From assembly GCA_001414345.1 (NCBI GenBank), contig LLCB01000224.1, forward strand, positions 35,773 through 99,772: a DNA stretch of 64,000 nt. Reading direction: 5' to 3'. The notes beneath the pieces were generated by a model. It had not been told where the DNA came from, did no database searches, and saw only the letters and a program-made list of their open reading frames with translations. The position numbers were made by a program, and so were the translations under genes. Within the stretch, counting starts at the first letter, position 1. Each line of letters starts with the position of its first letter. Below, piece after piece: positions 54,959 through 64,000 of the stretch. The DNA is from Hymenoscyphus infarciens. Lineage: Eukaryota > Ascomycota > Leotiomycetes > Helotiales > Helotiaceae.

Positions 54959-57118
54959 TTACTTTTTACTCTTCTTCTTCACGCTCTCAACGAGACTAGA
55001 CAAAGACTCCTTACCCCCATCACCACCCGCCTTCCTCTTCTTATCCCTCTTCTTTCCCTCTGGCACATCACCATCGCCATCATCTCTAACCTTTCTCCCC
55101 TCCTCCAACAACTTCTTCATCCCCTCAGTACCCTTGAACTTTGGATTAGAAGGATCAATGGCAAACTCATGATTTCCGAATAACCTCCCAGCAAAACGTT
55201 CATCACCAACATCCATATTAAATCCTTTCTGTAGACCGCCTCTCTTACTCTCCACCTCTCCATCCTTGTTCTTCGACTTCTTAGATGATTTCTTGGCTCG
55301 TTTCTCCGCACGAGCGATTTCATTAATGTCGAAATGGTCCAAATTTTGGTTTTCTGCTTCGGCGGGGGTAGGTTGCATGAGAAGCTCGAGTTGAGAGCGT
55401 TCTGTGGCTTTGGCTGCTGCTTCTGCTTCCTTCTTGGCGCGACGGGCGAGTCGATCAGCTTTACTTGTTGATTTTGAGCTCTCATTTTTTGATTTGGTGA
55501 CATCGGCCGAGAAGAATGGGTCGTCGAATCCAAGGTCTTCTTTTGCGCCTTCTTCGTCGGCAGCTTCCAGGTTCTCGGCCTTGGCTGCAGATTCGGGGTC
55601 ACGTTTTGCTTTGGACTTCTCCTTTCTTCGGGCTTTTCTTTCCTTTTCCTTGCGCTTGTATGCTTCTGCGGTTGTCTCCTCGATTATTGGTTCGTTTTCA
55701 AAGACTCCTCTTCCTGTGCCGGATGATGTGAGACCGGATGTGAATGTGATTTCCATATCTCCTACTGGTGCAGCGGTCTTCTTTTTGGATGATGGCGCAG
55801 GTTCTGATGCTAGACCAAGGGCAGCACGCATCTTTTGACGAGCGAGTTCTTTCTTCGTTAGGTTTGTGGGCTCAGGTGCCTCGGCTTCTTCTGTGACAAC
55901 TTCTACCTCTGCCTCGGATTCTTCGTCTTCGGAGTCACTGCCGAGGTATGCTCGTAGGTCGTTTTCTCCGATTTCTGTGCGACTACCGCTGAACGCGCGC
56001 TTGATGGCGTCTTTTCTCGAGGCTTCCTCTGGATCCATGTCCCATGTCAATTTGACCTTTGAGTGTTGTAAAGCATCCGTGACGAACTCGGCGGGGTGGT
56101 AGCCTGAGGGGATGGAATCGCATTCATCGCGGGGTTTGTCGTCAAACTCGACTCCATCTGGGATGAAGCGCAAATCGAAAAAGTTGGCAGACGACAGATA
56201 TTCCGTCCCATCCGTGGCCTCGTAAATTTTTTGTGCAGTGTCATTATCGGAGCACTTGACTACGGCGTAGTAGTATCGTAGACGCTCCAGTTGGTATTGT
56301 CGAAGAACTGCACCATCAAACTCCTGCCCGTCGTCTTCCTTCTGCAGATCCTTCTTAATTTTCTCGTCCACTTCTTCGTCATCCTCACTGTCCTCAGAGT
56401 CTGAAGACCAGTCCTCCTCATCGTCCTTCTTTGCTGCGAAAATTTCTTTTGGTGGTCCCTCCAATTCCTCTCGCTCCATTCGCTCTTTCCCAAACTCGCT
56501 GGGGTATATGGAAACTTTGTGAATTTTGCCCCCTGGCCGAACGAAACTCGAGAAAACTACCATAAGATCCGTAGACCTGATGTTGTCCCAGTCTAGATTG
56601 ACCACTGCAAATCTAGAAGAAACTTCGCCCATCTCCACAGCGCCTTGTTCTGCCTTCAAGTCTGGGAAATCAGCCTCTTCAATTTCGACCCCTCCTTCTT
56701 CGGCATCTTCTTCTTCCTCGTCTTCCGATGAAGAGAATCCACCACCTCGAGCGGCGTCGTATGTTGCGTCCGCTTTGGCCAATTCCCTTTCCACGACCTC
56801 ATCATCCTCAACCTCGATATCCACATCTCCATCCTCGGGTTCCTCCTCCTCTTCCTCGTCAGGAACATACAACCTCTCCAAAGCCTTCTTCTTCCCAGAA
56901 CTGCTCAATTTCCTTCCATACCTATCAACCTTTGCAGTGTTCGAGAAATCCTCATCCTTCAGCATGCGGGAAAACCGCTTATCGATAGTGGTTCGTGTGT
57001 GCTTCTTGGAAGGCAATCGAAATCGAGGATCGGTTGTGAAATTCGAGAATCGCGAGTCATCGATTGAATTCGAGGCATCTGCAGCGGCAGCGCTCTTTGG
57101 GGCTTTCTGTTTCGGCAT
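54959..57118 (-). CDS. ESF1: ESF1-type nucleolar pre-rRNA processing protein
   Basis: Single-exon ORF of 719 residues on the minus strand, ATG at 57118. The N-terminus has D-P-R-F and the conserved K-K-H-T-R-T-T-I-D-K-R-F-S-R-M-L-K-D. Acidic blocks follow (about 90-155). The ESF1 RRM-like region spans about residues 165-330 (R-F-A-V-V-N-L-D-W-D-N-I, then V-S-I-Y-P-S-E-F-G-K-E-R-M, then Y-Y-A-V-V-K-C). Lys/Glu-rich coiled regions lie at ~470-560. Near the C-terminus is the NUC153 motif (R-F-A-G-R-L-F, then F-A-I-D-P-S-N-P-K-F-K). It ends in a basic K-K-K-S-K-K tail. ESF1 is an essential 18S rRNA maturation factor in yeast. Length and layout fit the family. Confidence 0.93.
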   Translation of the reverse strand: MPKQKAPKSAAAADASNSIDDSRFSNFTTDPRFRLPSKKHTRTTIDKRFSRMLKDEDFSNTAKVDRYGRKLSSSGKKKALERLYVPDEEEEEEPEDGDVDIEVEDDEVVERELAKADATYDAARGGGFSSSEDEEEEDAEEGGVEIEEADFPDLKAEQGAVEMGEVSSRFAVVNLDWDNIRSTDLMVVFSSFVRPGGKIHKVSIYPSEFGKERMEREELEGPPKEIFAAKKDDEEDWSSDSEDSEDDEEVDEKIKKDLQKEDDGQEFDGAVLRQYQLERLRYYYAVVKCSDNDTAQKIYEATDGTEYLSSANFFDLRFIPDGVEFDDKPRDECDSIPSGYHPAEFVTDALQHSKVKLTWDMDPEEASRKDAIKRAFSGSRTEIGENDLRAYLGSDSEDEESEAEVEVVTEEAEAPEPTNLTKKELARQKMRAALGLASEPAPSSKKKTAAPVGDMEITFTSGLTSSGTGRGVFENEPIIEETTAEAYKRKEKERKARRKEKSKAKRDPESAAKAENLEAADEEGAKEDLGFDDPFFSADVTKSKNESSKSTSKADRLARRAKKEAEAAAKATERSQLELLMQPTPAEAENQNLDHFDINEIARAEKRAKKSSKKSKNKDGEVESKRGGLQKGFNMDVGDERFAGRLFGNHEFAIDPSNPKFKGTEGMKKLLEEGRKVRDDGDGDVPEGKKRDKKRKAGGDGGKESLSSLVESVKKKSKK

Positions 57119-57703
57119 TTTGAGGTTGGATTGGGGATCTTGGTGCTGGATGGTCGCAAAATGGAAGAAGCTTGGAGGGCACTTTTTTCTGCCGTGTGGA
57201 GAAGATCGGATGGGGTTAGCGCCATTCTGTCAGCAATTAACCCCGCTTTTCAACGACCCCTTTTCTTCCTTCGCTAGTTTTTGTGTTGCGATATATTGCT
57301 TGGTGATATAACATCCTTTTCTTGAAGCCTAAGCAGTAGTGATCAAGGCTAGATTGTTGATTCAAGTTATACTTATATCGTCTTCACGTTCCTCGCTGGT
57401 CCTCCGAAAACGGGATTTGATGGGTTCGATAAGGCAACGACTTGGCAACAACCTGGAAGTGATGTCAGAAAATAGAGCCATGGCAATCCCGAGCACAAGC
57501 TAGTTCAGCCAATTTTGATTGCAGGCACTGTTTCCTCGTGTTTTCTGCCTCTCATTATTATTATTTTTCATCATCACAAATCACCCACGCCACTGTCAGA
57601 TTCATCCAGTTTCAAAACCTTCGATTATACTCTATATCTAGTTTAAGTTTCCATTTCTTTGTCAAATCCCATATTTCAATGTTCTTCTTCCAACCTCTAT
57701 CAA
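57119..57703. other. Intergenic; upstream of ESF1
   Basis: No gene or repeat seen. Confidence 0.5.
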
Positions 57704-57946
57704 CTAGCGGTATCTAGCAAGCGGATAAGCATGATGACCTGGGTAATACCGATAACCAAGTGCTCTGGCGTTGTAAGAGTGGTCCATCCATGCTCCAACT
57801 TGGTTTTGGCGCCATCTTTCCATTTCGGAACGATGAGGTGTGCGAGGACGGTGCTCTCGTTGTGGTTGATAGTATCCTCGTTGTTGTCCCCATCCTCCCC
57901 AGATGTTGTTGCTTCGGCCGTGGAAGGCGCCCCAGAAGAATGGCAT
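57704..57946 (-). CDS. Small Arg/His/Tyr-rich hypothetical protein
   Basis: ORF of 80 residues from ATG at 57946. The frame is open to 58060 but the upstream part looks like leader. The sequence is rich in R, H, Y, W and Q (W-G-A-F-H-G-R at the start, Y-Y-P-G-H-H at the end), with no signal peptide or known motif. The composition is not that of random sequence, but this is weak support. Confidence 0.4.
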   Translation of the reverse strand: MPFFWGAFHGRSNNIWGGWGQQRGYYQPQREHRPRTPHRSEMERWRQNQVGAWMDHSYNARALGYRYYPGHHAYPLARYR

Positions 57947-58627
57947 GGTTTCTTGTTTCTTGTTTTCTTTCTTGTATATTCTTGTTATATATTCCGGTCC
58001 TTTGTTGCTTTTGATAGGAGGCGGCTGGAGGGAAAAGTAAAAGAAAGCGGGCCATCTCAATTTTTATATTCCAATTTGGGGAAGAAGGCATTCACTGCCC
58101 AGTAATACTCGGCACCATTGGTGATTCAGATACTCGTGAATCCAATTCATCCCGCAGTCAACCGTCATTATGTTCCATACCGTCTCTACTCTCTAACATT
58201 AGTTTCACACTCTAGGTCCATTTGCATACTTGCTTTCACAATAATGATTTCAATATCGCCCTTGAAGTATTTCCCTCGTTTCCTGCAGCGTTCTCAGTCC
58301 AATTCCCTATGCGAAATCCATATGAAGCCCCTGCACTCAAAGCTGAATATCTCTAGGATGACTGGTGAGGTTCAGCTCAATCTCAGAGGCTCCCAGTCAC
58401 GTCCCAAGCATCTCGATAAAGTTCAGTTTAGAAAATGTGTTCGTAGCTCCCGTATCTTCATCTTCTCAGACCATGGTGCCAACTCCTGGTGAGGTTCGAG
58501 GTGATAGTCAAGGTCAACAATGGAAGGGCTATATTTGCAGGGTTAAACTGTATCGGGGGTGGGCTTTGGGGTTGTGGTGGGAGGGTACGGGCGGCATTTG
58601 AGGGGGTGGACTAGCTGGTACTGGACG
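57947..58627. other. Intergenic; nothing recognised
   Basis: Short overlapping ORFs only. The + strand ORF at 58118-58492 lacks coding character. Confidence 0.4.
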
Positions 58628-59266
58628 TCAGAATGGAAATGGCACGACATATTGAGCCGGGCGGAATCCAGAAGGTAGAATTTGAGGATATTGCACTGGA
58701 GGAGGAAACCCAGGCGGCGGTACGTGTGGGCCCCCTCCAGGGAAAGCAAATTGTGCAACTTGACGAATGCCCCGAGGCGATTCCGGAAGCAGTACACGAT
58801 CTAGCCTTATAGGCTCTAGTGGAAGCGGAATTTGAGAGACTATTGCAGGTGGAATAGGAGGTGATTCTGGAATCGGTATGAGATCTGGCCTTACGGGCTC
58901 TGGTGGCCACGGAATTGGAGACGGTATTGCAGGTGATATTGGGGGAGACCCCAGAGGTGAATGCGGAGGTGACCACAGAGGGAGAGAGGGACGATCCCTA
59001 TCCCCGCCCCAACTGCCTGCGACTGAACTGGAGGCCGGTGGATGTTGGCATGGTCTTAGAAGAGAGAAAGTAGTGCCTTTGTATGGTCCATGCCTACTGG
59101 ACTTTGCCTGGCGTTCAGTATATACACCCGAACGCAGCACTATGGGCTCACCACGAACACGACGGCGGCGGGGACGTTGAACAGGAAGACCCATAAGAGT
59201 TTCAACAGGTCGCGGCTTATGTTTCTTAAGGGAAAGTAAATCTTGTTTAGAAGGCCAGGTACCCAT
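58628..59266 (-). CDS. Proline-rich hypothetical protein with internal repeats
   Basis: ORF of 212 residues from ATG at 59266. The N-terminal ~60 residues are basic (R-P-R-R-R-R-V-R-G). The middle has about two copies of a Pro/Ile-rich ~28-residue unit (S-P-P-I-S-P-A-I-P..., P-P-I-P-P-A-I-V...) each followed by P-E-P-V-R-P-D or L-E-P-I-R-L-D. The C-terminus is P-G-F-P-P-P-V-Q-Y-rich. The repeats are visible in the DNA as well (about 58790-58945). No signal peptide or membrane segment. Function unknown. The repeat-driven frame could stay open by bias, so confidence is moderate. Confidence 0.5.
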   Translation of the reverse strand: MGTWPSKQDLLSLKKHKPRPVETLMGLPVQRPRRRRVRGEPIVLRSGVYTERQAKSSRHGPYKGTTFSLLRPCQHPPASSSVAGSWGGDRDRPSLPLWSPPHSPLGSPPISPAIPSPIPWPPEPVRPDLIPIPESPPIPPAIVSQIPLPLEPIRLDRVLLPESPRGIRQVAQFAFPGGGPHVPPPGFPPPVQYPQILPSGFRPAQYVVPFPF

Positions 59267-59721
59267 TTGAACTTGGTTCTAAAATGACTTCTCTGTTACA
59301 CAAGCGTCGTAAACTTGGATGGAACGGAATCCGAACCAATAAATGGAGAGAGATGGCATTTATATTACCAGAGGCAAACATTTGCAGCACATGTTTAGAA
59401 CGATTTAAAGGTCATGTGTTGTGATTTCAGTCATCTATGTTGATCATGGTCATCACAAAAGCGTGTGAGTTTGTTAGCAAGTTGCCAAAACGCCGGATCA
59501 TGGCTTATCTCTCACATGATATTGTTGCCCGGAAACTCCAATTTTGAATTGAAGTTTTCGGCTCCTCAACCTCTTGTAGGTTTAACCAAATGATCACGAC
59601 GCAATTGAAAACTCAAATATCTCTTCAAACAGCAGTCAACCGTCCAGAGTAGCTCCCTGACTTTTGTTTTGAAACTTTGCGCCCACCGCCTCTCCGTTCA
59701 AATACATTTAAATACAATGAT

Positions 59722-59970
59722 TCAACACCTCCACGAAACCCTCTCATCAATTCTCCTCGTCTCTTCCCTCTCCCTATCCTCAGACCGCCGTCTATCCACT
59801 TCCAAATAATCCCTTCCCCAACAATAAGCTACTTTCCTCTTCGTCCCCTGATGATGAAAATACCTCTCCCTATAATCAAGTTTCGGAGTCATGTAACTCA
59901 ACTCGTTTCCCGGAGGATACAGGCCACCGGGCTTCGGACCGGCCCATTGATAAAGCCAGTGATTTTCCAC
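59722..59970 (-). CDS. Small hypothetical protein
   Basis: ORF of 82 residues, ATG at 59970. It reads W-L-Y-Q-W-A-G-P-K-P-G-G-L-Y-P-P-G-N-E-L then an Arg/Glu-rich tail. The aromatic and charged pattern looks more protein-like than the overlapping + strand ORF (59677-59985). No family recognised. Confidence 0.35.
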   Translation of the reverse strand: MENHWLYQWAGPKPGGLYPPGNELSYMTPKLDYRERYFHHQGTKRKVAYCWGRDYLEVDRRRSEDREREETRRIDERVSWRC

Positions 59971-60604
59971 GGGAGAATAGGTTAAGGACTAGTTTCTGGG
60001 AGATAGGGCTCCGGCTTGATGGGGATGAGGGGCATTTAGAGTTGAAATTCTTGGAAGACGTGTTTCGAATTATTGACGGGGAGTTTGAGGGGGCGAGGTA
60101 GCTTGAGGAAGATTGGTGGGGAAGTGGACTCTTTGATGAAGACCTTTGTCGATAATCAAGTCGTAGGAATTTCGTCTGCGTTGCATTTTAGAAAATATTC
60201 AATTGGTGCGTTGATTGTTGAAGTTGTACGTTCTCGGATTTTTGCTTGGATATGTAAGGGCAGACTGGTAAGGTGAAACATTGATGTCTTATCTGTTGTT
60301 TAATTGAGTGAGAAATTTGTTTCGTGACAACTTAGAAGTGCTTCGCATAATTAGTATTTGTTGACTTTTGAGTCCCCTGTTTTAGCGAATGCAGCTATCC
60401 GCGGGAGAAAATGCGACTGCCAGTTTGTCAAAGCTAGCCCTAGCTTGCGCTTAACCGTCTCAAGAACATAAGGCTCCAGTGTAGTGACTTTTCTTGAGAG
60501 AAAAGTTTAATGATTTGATCATCTGAGTCTTGCGTCTTGCTATCTTTTCATCAGCTGACCTCAAACACGTGCGAAGAGAAATCCTTTAGAGAGTTTTCTA
60601 ATTC

Positions 60605-60835
60605 TCATCGATCGAACAGAAACCAGGATAGGTGTCGTTTTACCTCCTCAGAATCCCATTTAACTAATATTGTTGCTCTCTGGTCCTCTAATTTCCACTT
60701 CACAAATGGTTCCATTGCCGCTATTTCTTTCTCGCTCAATAAATGAACTACGGGGACGGAAAAAACGTCCTTATTTCCATCTGTGCAGAACCACACTACA
60801 ACAGTAGGTCTAAAAGAGCTCAGAAAACTACTCAA
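60605..60835 (-). CDS. Small hypothetical protein or gene fragment
   Basis: ORF of 76 residues with amphipathic character (S-E-K-E-I-A-A-M-E-P-F-V-K-W-K-L-E-D). It may be a remnant of a longer protein. No motif recognised. Confidence 0.3.
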   Translation of the reverse strand: MSSFLSSFRPTVVVWFCTDGNKDVFSVPVVHLLSEKEIAAMEPFVKWKLEDQRATILVKWDSEEVKRHLSWFLFDR

Positions 60836-61111
60836 AAAATATGGAATGGATCTACAATATCTAATTAATAATAAAATAGAACTGCAGCCATTTAATTTAC
60901 TGTGTTGTGGTTTTATTTACAATGAAATGCCATTTTTCGAGGGAACAAATTAAGACGTTTCTCCGTCCCCATAGAGTGTCGTCCTCCACAGATCTTCCGT
61001 GGGTATAGCCGTACCCAGAAAAATCCCCATCTTTTCAGGATATTGTGCCAAAAGCCCAGCTATTCTTGGTTCATATTCTGGCAGAGTAGACGTCTAGTTA
61101 CTGAGAAAGTG

Positions 61112-61501
61112 TTAAGTTTTTCGGACAATGACCCAACACGATCGAATAAGAGCTGAGAGATCTGCTTTCCCATAAAAATGCAAAAGCTCAGTCTTAGAAA
61201 TGAAGAAACTTCGGGGTTCCGGCTGGGTGTTGTGACTCGAGTACTCATCGATCCTTATTTTTCGACGTGCCGAAGGGACAAAGATCCGACTCGTCACCTT
61301 TATATAGTAGAAGATTTCTGGAATAGCTATATTAGTGTGTTGCTTGGATTTTTTTGCTGTGGCACTTTCTTGGAGATTCTTCTCAAGTGGGAACTGGGCC
61401 CAATCCTGGCAAGGTAGCCAAACATAAACGCTGGAAGCTTTTCTCTCAACTTTCATTCTATAGAGGATGTTCTCTCCGCCAATAAGGACCGGTGGTTCCA
61501 A
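61112..61501 (-). CDS. Hypothetical protein, 129 residues
   Basis: ATG at 61501, single frame, ordinary amino-acid composition (V-W-L-P-C-Q-D-W-A-Q-F near residue 27). No known domain, signal peptide or membrane segment. The opposite strand also has ORFs here, so coding status is uncertain. Confidence 0.3.
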   Translation of the reverse strand: MEPPVLIGGENILYRMKVERKASSVYVWLPCQDWAQFPLEKNLQESATAKKSKQHTNIAIPEIFYYIKVTSRIFVPSARRKIRIDEYSSHNTQPEPRSFFISKTELLHFYGKADLSALIRSCWVIVRKT

Positions 61502-64000
61502 TGTTGCTTTTCTTCCGAACTCTTGCTGGATATGGAAAGCCGCAAGCTCGCGGGTATCTCTCCCTCGAAGCCGTTTCTCAGAAGCCGTTTCTCAGATATC
61601 TCCCATACTTCATCGTTTTAGTCCCAAAACAGGTTATCAAGCTATGCTCTCGCTTTGGTCTTTTTGAAGCCAGGTACTACGAAGCGGGTTGTATTGATAC
61701 GACGACGTGATTTATAGGTGCGAACGAATCTTATGTCCTCTTATGGAATTTGAACGAGGTGCGGCGTAGGAAGCAAGAGGAGATGATAATCTGAGATTCA
61801 AGTCTTATCCACAGTAGTCACTCTTAACTAAAACACACTTACTAACTAAGAGCAATTTTTGGGTGCCCGAAATAAAGAATGGTATCTACAAGATAATGAT
61901 ATGGTGAGGGGTACGGCACTGTGAATTTTAAGCAAGGGTGGTGAGATTCACCGTTTTGATTGTCAATTCTTACCATACCCAACACCAGGTGATCATCACC
62001 TCATCATTACTGCACCCCAGAATTCGAGAAACCATTAAGTCGCATCAAGCTATCAATTGGTAATGTAGGGAGATAGAAATCAAAAAGAAATTCGACAGAT
62101 TTCGTGACTTGTACCTACTTCACCGCCAAATGACCAACATAGCAGCATTAGAATGAGTCCACGACTTTCTTTTTTTCCAGGTTGATTGTTAAGATTATCA
62201 CTTACAGGCACTGCCCAAGGAGGTGCGTAACTTGAAATTGACCAAGTAGCCACGTTGAAGTGTTCTTTCCTTTTGCGCAAGGGGCAAACTGGCGACCCGC
62301 CCCTGCAAGTCAAGAAAAATAGTCGTTTCTCAACAAACTCAATCAAGGCACCAGAGAGCTAGCTGACTTATAGATGTCACAGTGTGAAGTTTGGCAATCT
62401 GCATAGCTATCTCCCATCTCCAAATCTCGTCTTGAGTAAGATTGTTTTCACGGCCCGATAATTCCGGAATTTATGGCCAAACTACACTCATTCCCTTCCG
62501 CCCTCAATTGAAATGCATTCTTTGTCAAAAGTAGATCAACAGGATTTACGATGAGCTTGGATTGGTGCTAGTGCTGATCATGGATTCAAGTGATAATAGA
62601 ACCTTGATCCATCGCTCTTTCCGTTTTCACTTAGAAATGGCGGGAGGGCGCACCCTCACCAATAGAATGGAAGAAGAAACGGAAGGGCAATATCTGCTGC
62701 TGAGCGCATCGCCCAATAGGTACCGGAATTGAAAATTTCCTTCCCACCTGGGAAGCAACGTCGAAGTGCGCGTCCACTTCAGACCAACCTTTTATCGCTT
62801 TATCTTAAGATAATATTTTCAGCCCGGTTGCTTTTCTTGGAGCCCTCGTCAGCCAGATAACCCCCAGCATCAGAATCCCTACATGCCGCTCCGCAAGCCC
62901 TCTAAGTCCTACTATAACGCGACAACAAAATCACACATCCCTCAATAATCCAGTCAACAGCCCGGATCAAATTGGTTATCACTATAGCCCTTGCAAACTT
63001 TCAGTTCGTCTGGTTTTCGTTCTTGGCACCTCGAAGGAGGCGAGGAATTTTTGCCATTTTTTCTATTTTTACGAGCAGTGATTTAATAAACTTCTGACGA
63101 AGTACTCTTTTTGCTAGGAGGAAGCAGATTTTGGAAGCCAGCGCGTCGCGAGAAACAGAGGCAGAGTTAGATAATTTCTCGTAGATTTAAGTTCTAAGAG
63201 CCACCCACGTCACTCGATACCTAGGTAGACTACCTACCCCTGCAACTCATAGAGTACGTTTCGACTTCTTCCTCATTTGCACCCCAAAATTTGCAACTCG
63301 GAAGAGAGGCAGCGACCTAGAAGTCAAGATCCAGATTCATTCTTCATGTAGCTAGAAATCAGAATTCAGCGCACAGGGAAAGTCTAGAGCCCTAAGAATT
63401 TAGATGAAGTGGGTAATAAATCCCCGTCCCAAATTTCCATTTCTCGCCTTTGGTCGAACCTTAAAGGCTGCTTAGTGACGCTGTTGGTTCCGTCAATTTT
63501 AGCGACGTTACATGCTCGCGGGCCTGGAGCGCAAAGTAAGTCAGACATAACCAAGCAACCTCCGAAATTTGTGCTTCCCAATGTCTTTCGCGCGGTACAT
63601 CAACTCATCTTTATTAAGCTCTCTATGCCACGAGGCGCGGGCGAGGCCTGGTTGTAAATTCGTGGACCAGAATCTTCGTACAAGTTTCGGGAGTTCCGTC
63701 TCCTAAAGTAGTTTGTAGTTTGAGGCAGGAGCGACCTCGAAATTCTGATACGAGTTACCTAATTAACCAGCGGTGCCTTTCTATCTAATTTCTCGCTGAA
63801 TTTAAGACCAATTAAGGTCGTTCATTCTAAACATCTAATCCGTTAAGACAGAAAGGAAAACAATATAGCTTTCTCCTTTCTTAACTCTAGACTCATAATA
63901 ATAAGATTTTCCATAAACATTTACATGAGATCACTCCTCCAAAGCTAGCTCAACGCCCCACCCGTACCATCCAATCACCATCCACCCTCCCCCCGAACCT
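61502..64000. other. No supported gene
   Basis: 2.5 kb with only short overlapping ORFs (for example 63384-63581 minus and 63409-63657 plus), none with recognisable content. No RNA gene, inverted termini or RIP block seen. A gene starting beyond the right edge could have its upstream region here. Confidence 0.45.

Noticed and set aside
63384..63657. Small ORFs near the right end
   Set aside because: Mutually overlapping on opposite strands, no motif, no start context support.

Overview
This window is nuclear DNA of a filamentous ascomycete (Pezizomycotina). A leotiomycete-like fungus is my best guess, but the sequence does not settle the class. The evidence is short spliced genes with GTRAGT donors, CTAAC-like branch points and YAG acceptors, typical fungal families (C2H2/fungal_trans regulator, AflR-type regulator, class II-like peroxidase, Fta1/CENP-L, SRPK-like kinase), and AT-rich blocks almost devoid of CA and TG dinucleotides, the signature of repeat-induced point mutation (RIP).

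Layout. 1-9300 is a dead transposon nest: an old hAT element split by two LTR elements, each with intact LTRs and 5-bp target duplications. 9290-11619 is a SAP-domain gene whose stop codon seems to lie in the hAT end. 12426-12625 is a MITE, followed by a decayed protein kinase. 14214-14981 is a Gly/Asn-rich protein. 15734-20918 is a secreted carboxylesterase split by a second, RIP-mutated 3224-bp hAT with a perfect 8-bp target duplication. 21386-22090 is another AT-rich relic and abuts a 5'-truncated AflR-type regulator. 23681-24695 encodes a secreted haem peroxidase, 25779-26822 a CENP-L/Fta1 kinetochore protein, 27603-28860 an unrecognised broken gene, 29249-32317 a C2H2 regulator, and 33189-35576 a DUF4139 protein. 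An AT-rich relic (36630-37640) precedes a seven-exon GDSL esterase (37731-39283). Then come a vacuolar-type Ca2+/H+ exchanger (41251-43249), a microsatellite-rich leader, and a SNF2 ATPase with an embedded RING-like domain (45923-50394). 50395-54958 is gene-poor with two hAT-like MITEs. 54959-57118 encodes ESF1. 57700-64000 holds only weak, unrecognised small ORFs.

The genes do not form a pathway or a biosynthetic cluster. They are a mix of housekeeping genes (CENP-L, ESF1, exchanger, SNF2) and secreted or regulatory genes, and the damage falls on the latter where they touch transposons. The main results are the resolved insertion history (three hAT-type insertions with termini, two LTR elements with target duplications), two genes altered by hAT insertion, and a dispersed ~45-bp palindromic motif in gene flanks. 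I found no convincing new multi-gene system.
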